Numbered from the stretch's first letter, positions 44,364 through 54,345 are shown. The stretch is DNA of 64,000 nt from Thiobacillus sp. (GCA_024709425.1 JANJWS010000030.1:1-64000), one strand, 5' to 3'. The notes: a model not told the origin generated them from the sequence alone. Numbers and translations: made by a program.

Positions 44364-45776
44364 TCAGAAGCGGGTGCGCAGCCCCAGCGTGATCAGCGAA
44401 TGGTCCTGATGGAACCCCCCGAGCGCACGCGCTTCGCCGTCGAAATAATGGCCGGCGAGGTAGAGCTCGTGCGGCTCCCATCCCACGTAGGCGAGACGGG
44501 GGCTGAGATAGACATCGTGGACGTTGAAGCCGCTGGCGAAGCGCAGGGCGGCCTTCCAGCGGCCCTGGCCGAAGACCGTCTCGACCTCACCATTCGCGCC
44601 ATAGTATTCCTTCAATTCCAGCGTGCTGCGATCGGTCTGCAGCGCGTGCGCGACCAGTTGCAGGTTGACCCGCGTGTCGCGTCCGCCGGGGAAGAATTCC
44701 AGCGCGCCGATCCAGTCCAGTGAATGGGTCTTGTCCATCACAGCGGTCGGCAGCGTCACCGGCACGTCATCCGTATAACCAAGTTCCATGCGCCAGGTCA
44801 GCCCACCCGCGACCCGTTCGGCGTCGGCCCCGACGAAGGTGTTGAACGGATGCACCGCGGTAAGGGACGGGCCGGCGTCGACCCGGTAGTAGGGCAGCGA
44901 CTGCCGGGTGCGCGCGACCGTCACGCCGAGGTCGAACGGCGCACCGGTGCGGGTAAGCCGCACGCCGCCCCCCCCGCTGCCGTGTTCGTCGTGGCGGATC
45001 GCCACGCCGCTCACCCAAGGGGTAAGCGCCGGATCGATGCCGATGATACGGCCGCTGCTGCGGTTGACAGGACTCCACACGCTTGCCGCGTCCGGCAGTT
45101 GCGCGCCGCGAAAGAGCGGGAGGACGATCGCATCGAGCTTGTAATCGCCAAAAGTCTGTTCCCAGCGCGCCGCCAGTTGCGCGCGCCGACGGTCGGCCAG
45201 GTCGTCCAGCATGAAGCGCGTCAGGTCGGCACGACTGACGCGGTCGGCCAGCGGAATCTCGTCGACCCGCCCCCACACCACGGTCTGCGCGCCCAGCGTG
45301 AGGCGGGTGTCACCCTCGCGGTAGCGCACATAGGTGTCCGTGTAATCCGTCAGCACTTCGTCGTGGTCGACGGAGCCGCCCGCCTGCGCCATGCCATCGA
45401 GGCGGACGCCGGCGCGGAACTCCCAGCTGCGGCTGGGCTGCCACAGAACGTACGCGCTCGCACGCAGGGTGGAGTGGGTATCAGCTTCCGCGGCGTCCGG
45501 CAGCACACCGGCTTCCAGCAGCAGATCGTCGACCCCGTATTTGAGGGTGGGCTGGAGACCACGTGCGGCCTTGGCGCTGCGCGGCATGGGCGGCGGCAGA
45601 TCGTCCGGCGATGTCTCGACGGCGGCCGCTGGGCGCTGCTTGCGCGAGGTGGCACGCGGCGGCGGCAGGTCATCGCCGGCTTCGACGACGGCTTCGCGCG
45701 GGGGTGGCAGCTCGGCAACAGCAAGGGGGGGCAGCAGGGTGAGCGAGAAACTCAGGGGCAACAAGAGCGTTTTCAT
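44364..45776 (-). CDS. Outer-membrane beta-barrel protein (DUF1302-like)
   Basis: A 470-residue protein with a signal peptide (cleavage near AVA-E). A Pro-rich stretch with repeated DLPPP motifs (about 22-65) is followed by many amphipathic strands and a C-terminal aromatic residue (LRTRF), typical of outer-membrane barrels. Segments such as YVRYREGDTRLTLGAQTVVWGRVDEIPLADRV recall DUF1302 proteins. It overlaps the LolA-like gene by 4 bp and lies 7 bp before the RND exporter, so it may be its outer-membrane partner. Confidence 0.8.
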   Translation of the reverse strand: MKTLLLPLSFSLTLLPPLAVAELPPPREAVVEAGDDLPPPRATSRKQRPAAAVETSPDDLPPPMPRSAKAARGLQPTLKYGVDDLLLEAGVLPDAAEADTHSTLRASAYVLWQPSRSWEFRAGVRLDGMAQAGGSVDHDEVLTDYTDTYVRYREGDTRLTLGAQTVVWGRVDEIPLADRVSRADLTRFMLDDLADRRRAQLAARWEQTFGDYKLDAIVLPLFRGAQLPDAASVWSPVNRSSGRIIGIDPALTPWVSGVAIRHDEHGSGGGGVRLTRTGAPFDLGVTVARTRQSLPYYRVDAGPSLTAVHPFNTFVGADAERVAGGLTWRMELGYTDDVPVTLPTAVMDKTHSLDWIGALEFFPGGRDTRVNLQLVAHALQTDRSTLELKEYYGANGEVETVFGQGRWKAALRFASGFNVHDVYLSPRLAYVGWEPHELYLAGHYFDGEARALGGFHQDHSLITLGLRTRF

Positions 45777-46576
45777 GGGCGATAGTCCGATTCCAGGCTT
45801 TCATCAGCCAGGGCTTGCGTGGTGAAAAGTCTTTCGGGCAGCTTCTGGTCGTACAGCGCCGCATCCACCACCATGCGGGTTTCGTGGCCGGTGGCCAGAT
45901 CGATCATGCGGCTGTCGGTGAGCGTCCAGTAACCCTGGTTGCGCTTCTTGGCGCGCAGCAGCCAGCGCTTGCCGGGCGTATTGGGATCCTTTTCGAAATG
46001 GTCGACCCGCACCACGATGAAAGTGGCCGGATCGATCCAGCTGATGCGCTTCAGGTACACGGAATCCTTCGGGTCGAGCGGCACGCTTTCCAGCACCTCG
46101 CACAGGATGCCATTCTCCATCTGGCGGCCGAGCAGACGATGTCGATCACGCGAAGGTTGGCGTGCCTGCAGATCCTCGAAATAGAGATCCGACCCGACGA
46201 AGCGCCCACCCTTGCGGTCGCTCGAAATGCGCCGCACCCGGTCGAGCGCCGGAAGATACAGCCACTGGTCGGTGCCACCGTCGACCTTGTCGACACTCAA
46301 GAGACCGGTACCGGCGATATCCTCTGGATCGAGGAAGCGGATCAAGTTGGCGGTCTCGCCCCCCGGCTTGTCGAGGCGGTAGGTGACGAGTTCGCGGATG
46401 CGTGGCGCATGGCCTTTCTCGGTGAGCACCATGCGGCCAAGCGTGGTGAGATCGCGTCCGTTCGGGCGGTCGAAGACTTTCTGCGCCAGCGCGAGCCCCT
46501 CGTCCGCGTTGACGGACAAGGCGAGCAGCAGGGCGTACAGGAGGCCTAGACCTCGAATCAGGGCATGCGCAGGCAT
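45773..46576 (-). CDS. LolA-like outer membrane lipoprotein-sorting protein
   Basis: A 267-residue exported protein (signal peptide ending near VNA-D). The fold pattern (TYRLDKPGGETANLIRFLDPEDIAGTGLL, DQWLYLPALDRVRRISSDRKGGRFVGSDL, FIVVRVDHFEKD) is that of the LolA/LolB-like half-barrel family annotated as lipoprotein-sorting proteins found next to RND exporters. It likely carries a lipid through the periplasm. ATG at 46576 gives the signal peptide. First gene of the operon, divergent from prsT with a 183-bp gap. Confidence 0.85.
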   Translation of the reverse strand: MPAHALIRGLGLLYALLLALSVNADEGLALAQKVFDRPNGRDLTTLGRMVLTEKGHAPRIRELVTYRLDKPGGETANLIRFLDPEDIAGTGLLSVDKVDGGTDQWLYLPALDRVRRISSDRKGGRFVGSDLYFEDLQARQPSRDRHRLLGRQMENGILCEVLESVPLDPKDSVYLKRISWIDPATFIVVRVDHFEKDPNTPGKRWLLRAKKRNQGYWTLTDSRMIDLATGHETRMVVDAALYDQKLPERLFTTQALADESLESDYRP

Positions 46577-46759
46577 TGGGCTCGGATCTTGCGTCAGGTA
46601 ACAGGCGAACTGTACTGGAAACGGCAAAACAAGCCCATAAGCGGAGAAATTTCGTGGAACTTGACGATTTCACCACATGAGTGGAGGCTTGCGGTAATGA
46701 ATTCCGGTGCACCGCGCCCTTACAATCCTCAAGAACAAGACTTACGGAGGCCGCACGCC

Positions 46760-49555
46760 ATGTCCTTCCTTCCACCCTTGCGCCGGGCCGTCCCCGCACG
46801 CCTGCTGGCCATCCTGATGGTCGGCGCCGGACTCATCGCCGGCTGCAGTGGCGAATCGACCGACGTATTGCTGGACAAGGCCCGCAAGAGTCTTGATGCG
46901 GGCGACTCCAAGGCCGCGATCATCCATTTGAAAAGCGCCATCCAGGCCGATGAAAGCAATGCCGAGGCACGTTTTCGGCTTGGCAGCCTGCAACTGGAAG
47001 CAGGTGATTTCGCCAGTGCGGAAAAGGAACTCAAGCGCGCGCGCCAGAGCGGCTACGATGCGGACACCGTCAATCCCCTGCTGGCCCGCGCCCTGATCGG
47101 GCAGGGCGAATTCCGGCGCGTGCTCGACGAACTGCCACAGCCGGCGCCCGGCAGCGCGGCGGAAGTGCCCATGCTCGTGGTACGCGCCAGTGCCCAGCTC
47201 GGCGCGGGCGACCGTGGCGAAGCGCGCAAGAACATCGAACGGGCACTCGCAGTTGCCCCCGAGGACATTGACGTCCTGCTCGCCCAGGCCCGCCTGGCCC
47301 TCGCGGAAAACAAGCCCGAGGAAGCAGCGCGCCACATCGAGCAGGCCCTGCAGCGTGCCCCCCGCCATCGTGATGCCTGGCTGTTCAAGGCCGACCTATT
47401 GCGTGCCACGGGCAAACCCGCGGATGCGGCCAAGGCCTACCAGACCGCACTGGAGATCGACCCCGGACACGACGGCGCACGCCTCGCCCTGGCGAGCCTC
47501 GCCATCGCCGAAAACCGCCTTGGCGACGCCCGCCGCGAAATCGACACCGTCCTCAAGGTCTCGCGCAACCACCTGCAGGCACGCCATCTCCTCGCCCTGG
47601 TCGAGTTCCGCGATAACAAGCTCGAAGCCGCTCGCGACCATCTGGCAGCCGTGCTCAAGTCGGCGCCCGGCTACCTCCCCGCCGTGCTGCTCGCCGGTAC
47701 CGTCGAATTCAGCCTCGGCAACCTGCAGACCGCCGAGACCCACCTCAACGACGTGCTCAAGGCAGCTCCCGGCAACCTCCCGGCACTGCGCCTGCTCGCC
47801 GCCGCACAACTGCGCCAGAATCGCGTCGACGATGCCGCACGCACCCTGTCGGGGCTACCCTCCAACATCGACGACGCCGGCTACCACATGATCGCCGGCG
47901 AGGTTGCACTCGCCAGGAAGGATTTCAGCAAGGCCGCCGAGCACTTCGAGACCGCCACCCGCATCAACCCCGACAGCGCCGCCCTGCGCACCGAGCTCGG
48001 CATCGCCCGCCTCGCACAGGGTGACGCGCGCGCGATGGCCGACCTGCAGGCCGCGGCCGCCATGGAAGGCAGCAGCAGCCGCGCCGACACGGTCATCATC
48101 CTCAACCAGCTGCGCAAGGAGAAGTTCGACGACGCGCTGGCCAGCATCGCTGCCCTGGAAAAGAAACAAGGTGCCGATCCGCTCATCTGGAACTACCGCG
48201 GCGCCGCCCATCTCGGCAAGAAGGATCCCGCCAAAGCGCGCGAAAGCTTCGCCCAGGCGCTCAAGCTCGACCCGAAGTTCTTTCCCGCTGCCGCCAACCT
48301 CGCCCAGCTCGACCTCATGGCCAAGCAGCCCGCGGCGGCCCGCCAGCACTTCGAGGGCATCCTGAAGGCCGATCCCGGGCATCTCGACGCCATGCTCGCG
48401 CTCGCCGACCTGGCGCTGCGCGCCAAGGACGAAAAAGTCTACCTCGACTGGCTGAACAAAGCCGCCAAGGCACACCCGCAGGCCCTGCAGCCCAAGGTCG
48501 CGCTCGCTCGTCACCAGCTCGCGCGTGGCGACCACAACCAGGCGCTCGCCCTTGCCCGGGAAGCGGCCAATGCCCATCCGGACAACCCGCTCGCGCTCGA
48601 CACGCTCGGCGCGGCGCAACTCGCGCTGGGCGACCATGCGAATGCACTCGCCACCTATCGCAAGCTGGTCGAACGCGCGCCCCAGTCCGCCGCCCCCCTT
48701 ACCAAGCTCGCCTCCGTGCAAGCCGCGGCGAAGCAGTTCGACGACGCGCGCAAGTCGCTGCAGGGTGCCCTGCGCATTCAGCCAGACCTGCTCGAAGCCC
48801 AGCTCCTGCTCGCGCGGCTGGACCTTCAGGCATCGCGCCACGACGACGCCCTGAAGCTCGCGCAGCAGATCCAGCAGCAAAGGCCCAAGTCCGCCGCTGG
48901 CGCACTCCTCGAAGGTGAAGTCGCGGCGACGCGCGGCCAGTACGCCCCCGCCCTTGCCGCCTTCGAGCGCGCCCACGCGCTCGAGCCCTCCGGCGCCCTG
49001 GTATTGCGCCAGCATCATGCGCTTGCGGCGCTCGGGCGCGCGGCCGAAGGCGAGAGGCGCCTCTCCGACTGGCTGAAGCAGCAACCGAAAGACGCCGAAA
49101 CCCGCCTGGCGCTGGCGGGACAGCTCCTCAAGCGTCAACAGTACAAGGCGGCCGCCGAACAGTACCTCGTACTCGACCGGGACCACCCCGGCAACCTCGT
49201 GGTCCTCAACAATCTCGCCTGGGCGCTGCATGAAGCCGGCGATCCGCGTGCCACGGGCTTTGCCGAACAGGCCCACAAGCTCAAGCCCGACAATGCCTCG
49301 GTGATGGACACGCTGGGCTGGATCCTGGTACAGCGCGGCCAGATCGATCGCGGCCTCAAGCTCCTGCAACAGGCGCTGTCCAAACAGCCCGACGCGGCCG
49401 AGATCCAGTGGCATCTGGCTGCGGCGTACGCGAAGCGCGGCGACCGCGCACGCGCGACGAGCGAGCTGGAACGGCTGCTCGCCAGCGGCCTCGCCTTCCC
49501 ACAGGAAACCGAAGCCCGCACATTGCTGAGGCAATTGCAGGGTTCGACACGCTGA
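46760..49555 (+). CDS. prsT: PEP-CTERM system TPR-repeat lipoprotein PrsT (copy 1)
   Basis: A 931-residue lipoprotein with lipobox IAGC (Cys about 30) followed by some 22 TPR units running to the end (for example AKESF-type repeats and LNNLAWALHEAGDPRATGFA, MDTLGWILVQRGQIDRGLKLL). Length and layout match TIGR02917 PrsT. The start at 46760 has GGAGG about 9 nt upstream and gives the lipoprotein signal. PrsT is typical of PEP-CTERM species and is needed for extracellular matrix or floc formation in studied relatives; its exact role is unknown. A paralogue follows after 35 bp. Confidence 0.92.
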   Translation: MSFLPPLRRAVPARLLAILMVGAGLIAGCSGESTDVLLDKARKSLDAGDSKAAIIHLKSAIQADESNAEARFRLGSLQLEAGDFASAEKELKRARQSGYDADTVNPLLARALIGQGEFRRVLDELPQPAPGSAAEVPMLVVRASAQLGAGDRGEARKNIERALAVAPEDIDVLLAQARLALAENKPEEAARHIEQALQRAPRHRDAWLFKADLLRATGKPADAAKAYQTALEIDPGHDGARLALASLAIAENRLGDARREIDTVLKVSRNHLQARHLLALVEFRDNKLEAARDHLAAVLKSAPGYLPAVLLAGTVEFSLGNLQTAETHLNDVLKAAPGNLPALRLLAAAQLRQNRVDDAARTLSGLPSNIDDAGYHMIAGEVALARKDFSKAAEHFETATRINPDSAALRTELGIARLAQGDARAMADLQAAAAMEGSSSRADTVIILNQLRKEKFDDALASIAALEKKQGADPLIWNYRGAAHLGKKDPAKARESFAQALKLDPKFFPAAANLAQLDLMAKQPAAARQHFEGILKADPGHLDAMLALADLALRAKDEKVYLDWLNKAAKAHPQALQPKVALARHQLARGDHNQALALAREAANAHPDNPLALDTLGAAQLALGDHANALATYRKLVERAPQSAAPLTKLASVQAAAKQFDDARKSLQGALRIQPDLLEAQLLLARLDLQASRHDDALKLAQQIQQQRPKSAAGALLEGEVAATRGQYAPALAAFERAHALEPSGALVLRQHHALAALGRAAEGERRLSDWLKQQPKDAETRLALAGQLLKRQQYKAAAEQYLVLDRDHPGNLVVLNNLAWALHEAGDPRATGFAEQAHKLKPDNASVMDTLGWILVQRGQIDRGLKLLQQALSKQPDAAEIQWHLAAAYAKRGDRARATSELERLLASGLAFPQETEARTLLRQLQGSTR

Positions 49556-49590
49556 CCCGCCCCCCATCGCCCGACCCGGAGCCCGCACTC

Positions 49591-52368
49591 ATGATCAACC
49601 CCCCTGTCGTCCTGGCCCTGGCCCTCGCCCTGGCCGCCACGCCGGCGCTCACCGGATGCGACCGCACCGCCCGGCTGACGGAGCAGGAACACATCCAGCG
49701 TGCCAAGGACTTCGAGGACAAGGGCGACGTGAGGGGCAGCATCATCGAGCTCAAGAACGCCATCCAGAAAAACCCCAACAGTGCGCAAGCGCGGCTGCTG
49801 CTCGGGCAGGCCTACCTGCGGGTCGCCATGGGTGCCGAAGCGGAAAAGGAATTCAGGCGTGCCATAGAGCTGGGCGTCAATGCCGAGGCCGTGAAACCCC
49901 AGCTTGGTGAAGCGCTGCTGCACACGGGCGAATACCTCAAGGTCCTCGAGGAAATCCACGTCAGCGACCAGACGTCGACGTCCAACCGTGCCCGCATCCA
50001 GCAGCTACGGGCGGACGCCCTGCTGCGAACCGGCAAGCTACAGGAAGCCTGCGAGCTCTTCGCGCAGTCGCTCGCAACCGACAAGGAGAATCCACCCACC
50101 TACTGGGGGCTCTCGCAGTGCGCCGTCGCGCAACGGGATCTCGCCAAGGCGCGGGAATGGCTCGATGCCGCACTCCAGCTTTCCTCCGGGCGAGCCAAGA
50201 CGTGGGTGCTCATCGGCAACTGGGAGCAACTGAACAAGAACACCAGCGCAGCACTCAAGGCGTACGAACAGGCACTGGAAGCGGAGCCCCATCATCTGGA
50301 CGCCCTGCAGAGCCGGGCAACCCTCAACATTGCGCTTGGACGGACGCAGGACGCCTGGAAGGATATCGAGCGTTACCGCAACCTCGCGCCAAGATCGGTC
50401 CAGGCACACTACCTTCAGGCCTTCTACCTGTTCGACCAGAACAAGTATGCGGAAGCACAGGACGTGCTGCAGAACGCCTTCAAGACCGCCCCCGACCACC
50501 TGCCGAGCATCCTTCTCGCGGGCGCCACCGCGTATGCGCTGGAGGCCCACCAGCAGGCGGAAACGTATCTGCAGCGGTTCCTCGCCCGATTCCCGCGCCA
50601 CGCCCAGGCACGCAAGCTGATGGCTGCCACCCAGATCAGGCTTGGCAACGCCGACCGTGCGCTGGAGATGCTCGCACCGCTTCTGACGCCCGAAACGAAC
50701 GACATCCAGACGCTGACGCTGGCCAGCGACGCCTACCGCGTCAGGAATGAACCGCTGAAAGCCTCGGCCTTGCTGCAGCGCGCAGCTTCCATCGATCCCG
50801 AGAATGCCGCGGTGAAGACGCAGTTGGGAATCACGTACCTGAGTTCGGGCGACGCCGGCCTGGCCATCAACGAATTCACCAGCGCCGCGTCCCAGGAAGG
50901 CGACCAGACGGTCGCGACGGAACTCCTGGCGCAGACCTATCTGGCCAGCAAGCAATATGACAAGGTTCTTTCCGTGACCGAAGCCCTGCTCAAGAAAAAT
51001 CCGGAGAATGCCACCGCCTACAACCTGCGTGCACGGGCGCAGTTGGGACAGAAGGACAACACGGGTGCGCGGGCGAGCTATGAGCAGGCCCTGCGGATCG
51101 ACCCCGTGAACTTCACGGCCGCCGGCGATCTGGCCGGCCTGGACCTGCAGGCGGGCAAACCGGATGCGGCGCGAAAACGCTTCGAAGCCATCCTGAAGAA
51201 AGATGAAACCCATCTCGAAGCGATGCTGGCCCTGGCCCGGCTCGCATTGGCGCAAAAACAGGAGCAGGCTGCCGTCGGCTGGCTCGAGAAGGCGACACGC
51301 CTGCATCCGAAGGCAATCGCGCCCCATACGGCGCTCGTCCGCCATCACCTCCAGAAACGGGCCCCCCAGAAAGCGCTCGCCGTGGCCACATCGGCGGTCA
51401 ACGAGGCACCGGACAGTCCCGAAGCGCTCACACTGCTCGCCACCGCACAACTCGCCACCGGCGACAAGGGGGGCGCCATCGCCACCTTCAACAAGCTCGT
51501 CCAGAAATCGCCCCAGTCACCCGAGGCCCACCTCCAGCTGGCGCAGGCCTACATTGCCGACAAGCAGTTGAAGGGCGCACGGGCCAGCCTGCAGAAGGCG
51601 TTGCAACTCAGGAGCGATCACGTCCCCAGTCAGGAGACCCTGATTCGTCTCGAAGTCACGGAAGGGCGGCCGGATGCCGCCCTCGCAGTCGCACGCCAGA
51701 TGCAGTCCCAACAGCCTGGCTCATGGCGGGGTCACGACCGCGAGGGGGATCTGATGCTCGCCGAAAATCGGATTCAGGACGCGATCAAGGCCTACCAGAC
51801 AGCCCTCGACAAGGGCGCGGGCGGCCCAGGCCTGATCAAGTGGTTCCGCGCCCAGGTTCTCGACAATCGACTGCTTGCGGAGGAACGGCTGAACGCATGG
51901 TTGCGGCGTCATCCCCAGGATCATGCGGTACGGGCCTACGCAGCCGAATATGCCATGCGCAACGGGCGCAACAAGGAGGCGATTACCCACTACGAGGCCA
52001 TCAACCGCGCGGTGCCGAACAAGATCCTGCTCCTCAACAACCTCGCCAGTCTCTACCTTCTCGAAAAGGATCCCCGCGCACTACCGACGGCCGAGTTGGC
52101 CGCCAAGCTCGCGCCGGACAATCCAAACGTCCTCGACACGCTGGGCTGGATACTGGTGCAGCAGGGTCAGGTGCAGCGCGGGCTGGAATGGCTCGGCAAG
52201 GCGAAGGCCAAAGCCCCGCGCAGCGATGCGATCCGCTACCACCATGCCGCGGCGCTTGCCCGCGCCGGCAACCGTGCGGAAGCCCGGAAGGCCTTGCAGC
52301 AGCTGTTGAACGACAGCCCCGCATTCGACGATGCAGACGCAGCACGTGCATTGCTCAAGACGCTGTGA
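49591..52368 (+). CDS. prsT: PEP-CTERM system TPR-repeat lipoprotein PrsT (copy 2)
   Basis: A 925-residue paralogue of the preceding gene: lipobox LTGC (Cys about 22) and TPR repeats to the end, with the same closing motif LDTLGWILVQQGQVQRGLEWL. It is clearly diverged from copy 1, so this is not a recent duplication. The 35-bp gap suggests co-transcription. GGAG lies 9-10 nt before the ATG. Confidence 0.9.
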   Translation: MINPPVVLALALALAATPALTGCDRTARLTEQEHIQRAKDFEDKGDVRGSIIELKNAIQKNPNSAQARLLLGQAYLRVAMGAEAEKEFRRAIELGVNAEAVKPQLGEALLHTGEYLKVLEEIHVSDQTSTSNRARIQQLRADALLRTGKLQEACELFAQSLATDKENPPTYWGLSQCAVAQRDLAKAREWLDAALQLSSGRAKTWVLIGNWEQLNKNTSAALKAYEQALEAEPHHLDALQSRATLNIALGRTQDAWKDIERYRNLAPRSVQAHYLQAFYLFDQNKYAEAQDVLQNAFKTAPDHLPSILLAGATAYALEAHQQAETYLQRFLARFPRHAQARKLMAATQIRLGNADRALEMLAPLLTPETNDIQTLTLASDAYRVRNEPLKASALLQRAASIDPENAAVKTQLGITYLSSGDAGLAINEFTSAASQEGDQTVATELLAQTYLASKQYDKVLSVTEALLKKNPENATAYNLRARAQLGQKDNTGARASYEQALRIDPVNFTAAGDLAGLDLQAGKPDAARKRFEAILKKDETHLEAMLALARLALAQKQEQAAVGWLEKATRLHPKAIAPHTALVRHHLQKRAPQKALAVATSAVNEAPDSPEALTLLATAQLATGDKGGAIATFNKLVQKSPQSPEAHLQLAQAYIADKQLKGARASLQKALQLRSDHVPSQETLIRLEVTEGRPDAALAVARQMQSQQPGSWRGHDREGDLMLAENRIQDAIKAYQTALDKGAGGPGLIKWFRAQVLDNRLLAEERLNAWLRRHPQDHAVRAYAAEYAMRNGRNKEAITHYEAINRAVPNKILLLNNLASLYLLEKDPRALPTAELAAKLAPDNPNVLDTLGWILVQQGQVQRGLEWLGKAKAKAPRSDAIRYHHAAALARAGNRAEARKALQQLLNDSPAFDDADAARALLKTL

Positions 52369-52443
52369 ACGCGCAGGGTGGATCGGCACGGAAGGGTGCC
52401 GGAGGCGACGGCCCGGTCCGCCTCACCCGCTGGCACGCGTACC

Positions 52444-53361
52444 ATGAGCAGCACCGCCGAAACGAACGCCCGATGGGATTCGCAGGCGCTCGGGCCCTGG
52501 ACATCGCAATTCGCCCGCGGTGAAACGCTCACCCTAGAGGGTTTGCAGAGCCATTACCGCGTCCAGGGCGAAGGCCCGCCGCTCATCCTTCTGCACGGCT
52601 TCTTCTTCGACAGCGAGCTGTGGGGCCGCAATATCGATACGCTCGCCCGCACGCACCGCGTCCATGCGCTCGATCTGTGGGGCTTTGGCTACAGCGCCCG
52701 CATCATGCAGCCGAGCTATGCGCATTATGCCCGCCAGGTCGCCGCGTTCATGACCGCCTTGGGTATCGAGCGCGCGGCCTTCATCGGGCACTCGCTGGGT
52801 GGTGGCATCGCCATGTATTTCAGCGTGCATCATCCCGAACGGGTGAGTGCGCTCGTGCTGGTCGGCAGCGCCGGGATGCGCAACCCCGAACCGCTTGCCG
52901 CCCGGAGCCTCGCGCTGCCCGGCATCGGTGAACTGCTGCTGAAGCTTCCCGGAGACGGTTTGCGCAAGAAGATGCTCCGGGATTTCTTCTTCTGCGATCC
53001 CCGCACCCTGACCGCCGCGGCATTCACGGCGCTCACCCGGCACCAGAAGATCCGCGGCTCGGCCGCGTCCGCCCTGGCGCTGATGCGGGGCGGGTTCGCC
53101 GACAGGCTCGAAGGCTTGCTGCCGCGCCTTGCGGCGCTTCGCTTGCCGATCCTGATCGTATGGGGCGAACAGGACCGTGCCATCCCGCTCGCGCTGGGCG
53201 AGCGGTTGCATCGCGCCCTTCCCGGATCGACCCTGTGCGTGATTCCGGATGCCGGACACGCACCGAACTTCGAACAGCCGGATCGGTTCAATGCGGCGGT
53301 GACCGCATTTCTCGACAAACACCCCGGGCCGGCCGGGCCGGACCGACAATGTGGAGCATGA
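52444..53361 (+). CDS. Alpha/beta-fold hydrolase
   Basis: A 305-residue enzyme without signal peptide. The oxyanion segment LILLHGFFFDSELW, the nucleophile elbow GHSLGG (Ser about 118), the acid in WGEQDRAIP and the His in DAGHAPNFEQP form a complete catalytic triad. The family includes esterases, thioesterases, lipases and peptidases; the sequence alone does not say which. It shares its 3' end with the ribosome binding site of the ThiF-like gene, so they are a unit. Close to a FeeM-like synthase, an acyl-ester or acyl-amide substrate is plausible. Confidence 0.85.
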   Translation: MSSTAETNARWDSQALGPWTSQFARGETLTLEGLQSHYRVQGEGPPLILLHGFFFDSELWGRNIDTLARTHRVHALDLWGFGYSARIMQPSYAHYARQVAAFMTALGIERAAFIGHSLGGGIAMYFSVHHPERVSALVLVGSAGMRNPEPLAARSLALPGIGELLLKLPGDGLRKKMLRDFFFCDPRTLTAAAFTALTRHQKIRGSAASALALMRGGFADRLEGLLPRLAALRLPILIVWGEQDRAIPLALGERLHRALPGSTLCVIPDAGHAPNFEQPDRFNAAVTAFLDKHPGPAGPDRQCGA

Positions 53362-53362
53362 C

Positions 53363-54229
53363 ATGACGCAGTTCGACTACGCGCAAGCCTTCTCGAGAAA
53401 CATCGGCTGGGTCACCGCCGAGGAACAGCAGACGCTGCGACGCAAGAAGGTGGCGATCGCCGGCATGGGCGGAGTGGGGGGCAGCCACCTCATCGTCCTG
53501 GCGCGGCTGGGTATCGGAAGATTCCATGTCGCCGATCTCGATACCTTCGAACTGCCCAACTTCAACCGGCAGTATGGTGCGGCCATGTCGACGCTGGACC
53601 GTCCCAAGGTCACGGTGATGGCACACACCATCCGCGATATCAACCCGGAAGCCGAAATCACCACTTTCGATCACGGCGTCACCCAGGAAAACCTCGACGC
53701 CTTCCTCGACGGGGTCGACATCTACGTCGACAGCCTGGACATCTTCGCGCTGGAAATCCGGCGCGCCGTATTCGCCCGGTGCCACGAGAAAGGCATCCCC
53801 ACCCTCACCGCCGCCCCCATGGGCATGGGGACCGCGATGCTGGTGTTCATGCCCGGCAAAATGAGCTTCGAGGACTATTTCTGTCTCGACGGCTACGATT
53901 TCGAGGACCAGATCATCAAGTTCGTGATCGGTGTGTCACCCTCGGTGCAACAGCGCAAGTACCTGGTCGACCGCTCGTCGGTCAATTTTCTCCGGAAGAA
54001 GGTGCCGTCCACGGCGATGGGCATCGAGATCGCCGCAGGCGTTGCCTGCACCAACGTGCTGAAGATCCTGCTCGGACGCGGCGAGGTCGTCTGCGCCCCC
54101 CACGGGCTGCATTTCGATGCCTACCGCAACCGGCTGGTCAGGACATGGCGTCCTTTCGGCAATCGCCATCCCCTGCAGCGTTTCATGTTCTGGTACGTCA
54201 AGCGTCTGTTGGCGCAGCGCCCAGCTTGA
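53363..54229 (+). CDS. ThiF/MoeB/E1-like adenylyltransferase
   Basis: A 288-residue Rossmann protein. The nucleotide motif VAIAGMGGVGGSHL, DLDTFELPNFNRQ (conserved Asp and the N-x-x-R-Q arm) and RPKV match the THIF/E1 superfamily, which adenylates a carboxyl group. The zinc CxxC pairs of MoeB/ThiF are absent and I see no obvious thioester cysteine, so it does not look like a standard sulfur-carrier activator. ATG at 53363 is favoured over GTG at 53351 because GGAG lies 7 nt upstream; it starts 1 bp after the hydrolase stop. Similar E1-like genes occur near PEP-CTERM and acyltransferase genes; substrate unknown. Confidence 0.85.
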   Translation: MTQFDYAQAFSRNIGWVTAEEQQTLRRKKVAIAGMGGVGGSHLIVLARLGIGRFHVADLDTFELPNFNRQYGAAMSTLDRPKVTVMAHTIRDINPEAEITTFDHGVTQENLDAFLDGVDIYVDSLDIFALEIRRAVFARCHEKGIPTLTAAPMGMGTAMLVFMPGKMSFEDYFCLDGYDFEDQIIKFVIGVSPSVQQRKYLVDRSSVNFLRKKVPSTAMGIEIAAGVACTNVLKILLGRGEVVCAPHGLHFDAYRNRLVRTWRPFGNRHPLQRFMFWYVKRLLAQRPA

Positions 54230-54317
54230 TTCCGGCGCCCCGACGGCGCCAGTGAAGGCGCGATGCACCATCGCTGTGGCGCACCCACAAGCGTGAGCCC
54301 ATTGCCGGGCCCACCCC

Positions 54318-54345
54318 AAAAAAATGGGCACCTTCCGGTGCCCAT
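54318..54345 (-). terminator. Rho-independent terminator after the third PEP-CTERM gene
   Basis: A 9-bp stem (54324-54332 with 54337-54345) with a TTCC loop is followed by seven T on the minus strand. It lies 31 bp past the PEP-CTERM stop. A shorter GGCGCC hairpin (54234-54250) sits just after the convergent ThiF-like gene. Confidence 0.85.

Noticed and set aside
42329-44392. A 687-codon plus-strand open frame over the RND exporter
   Set aside because: His/Gln/Arg-rich without motifs; the opposite strand has a complete exporter with membrane helices.
52390-52420. CGGCAC...GTGCCG hairpin and a GGCACGG-like sequence before the hydrolase, considered as sigma-54 promoter
   Set aside because: GG to GC spacing is 11, not 10, and the -24 element has mismatches; a simple hairpin is more likely.
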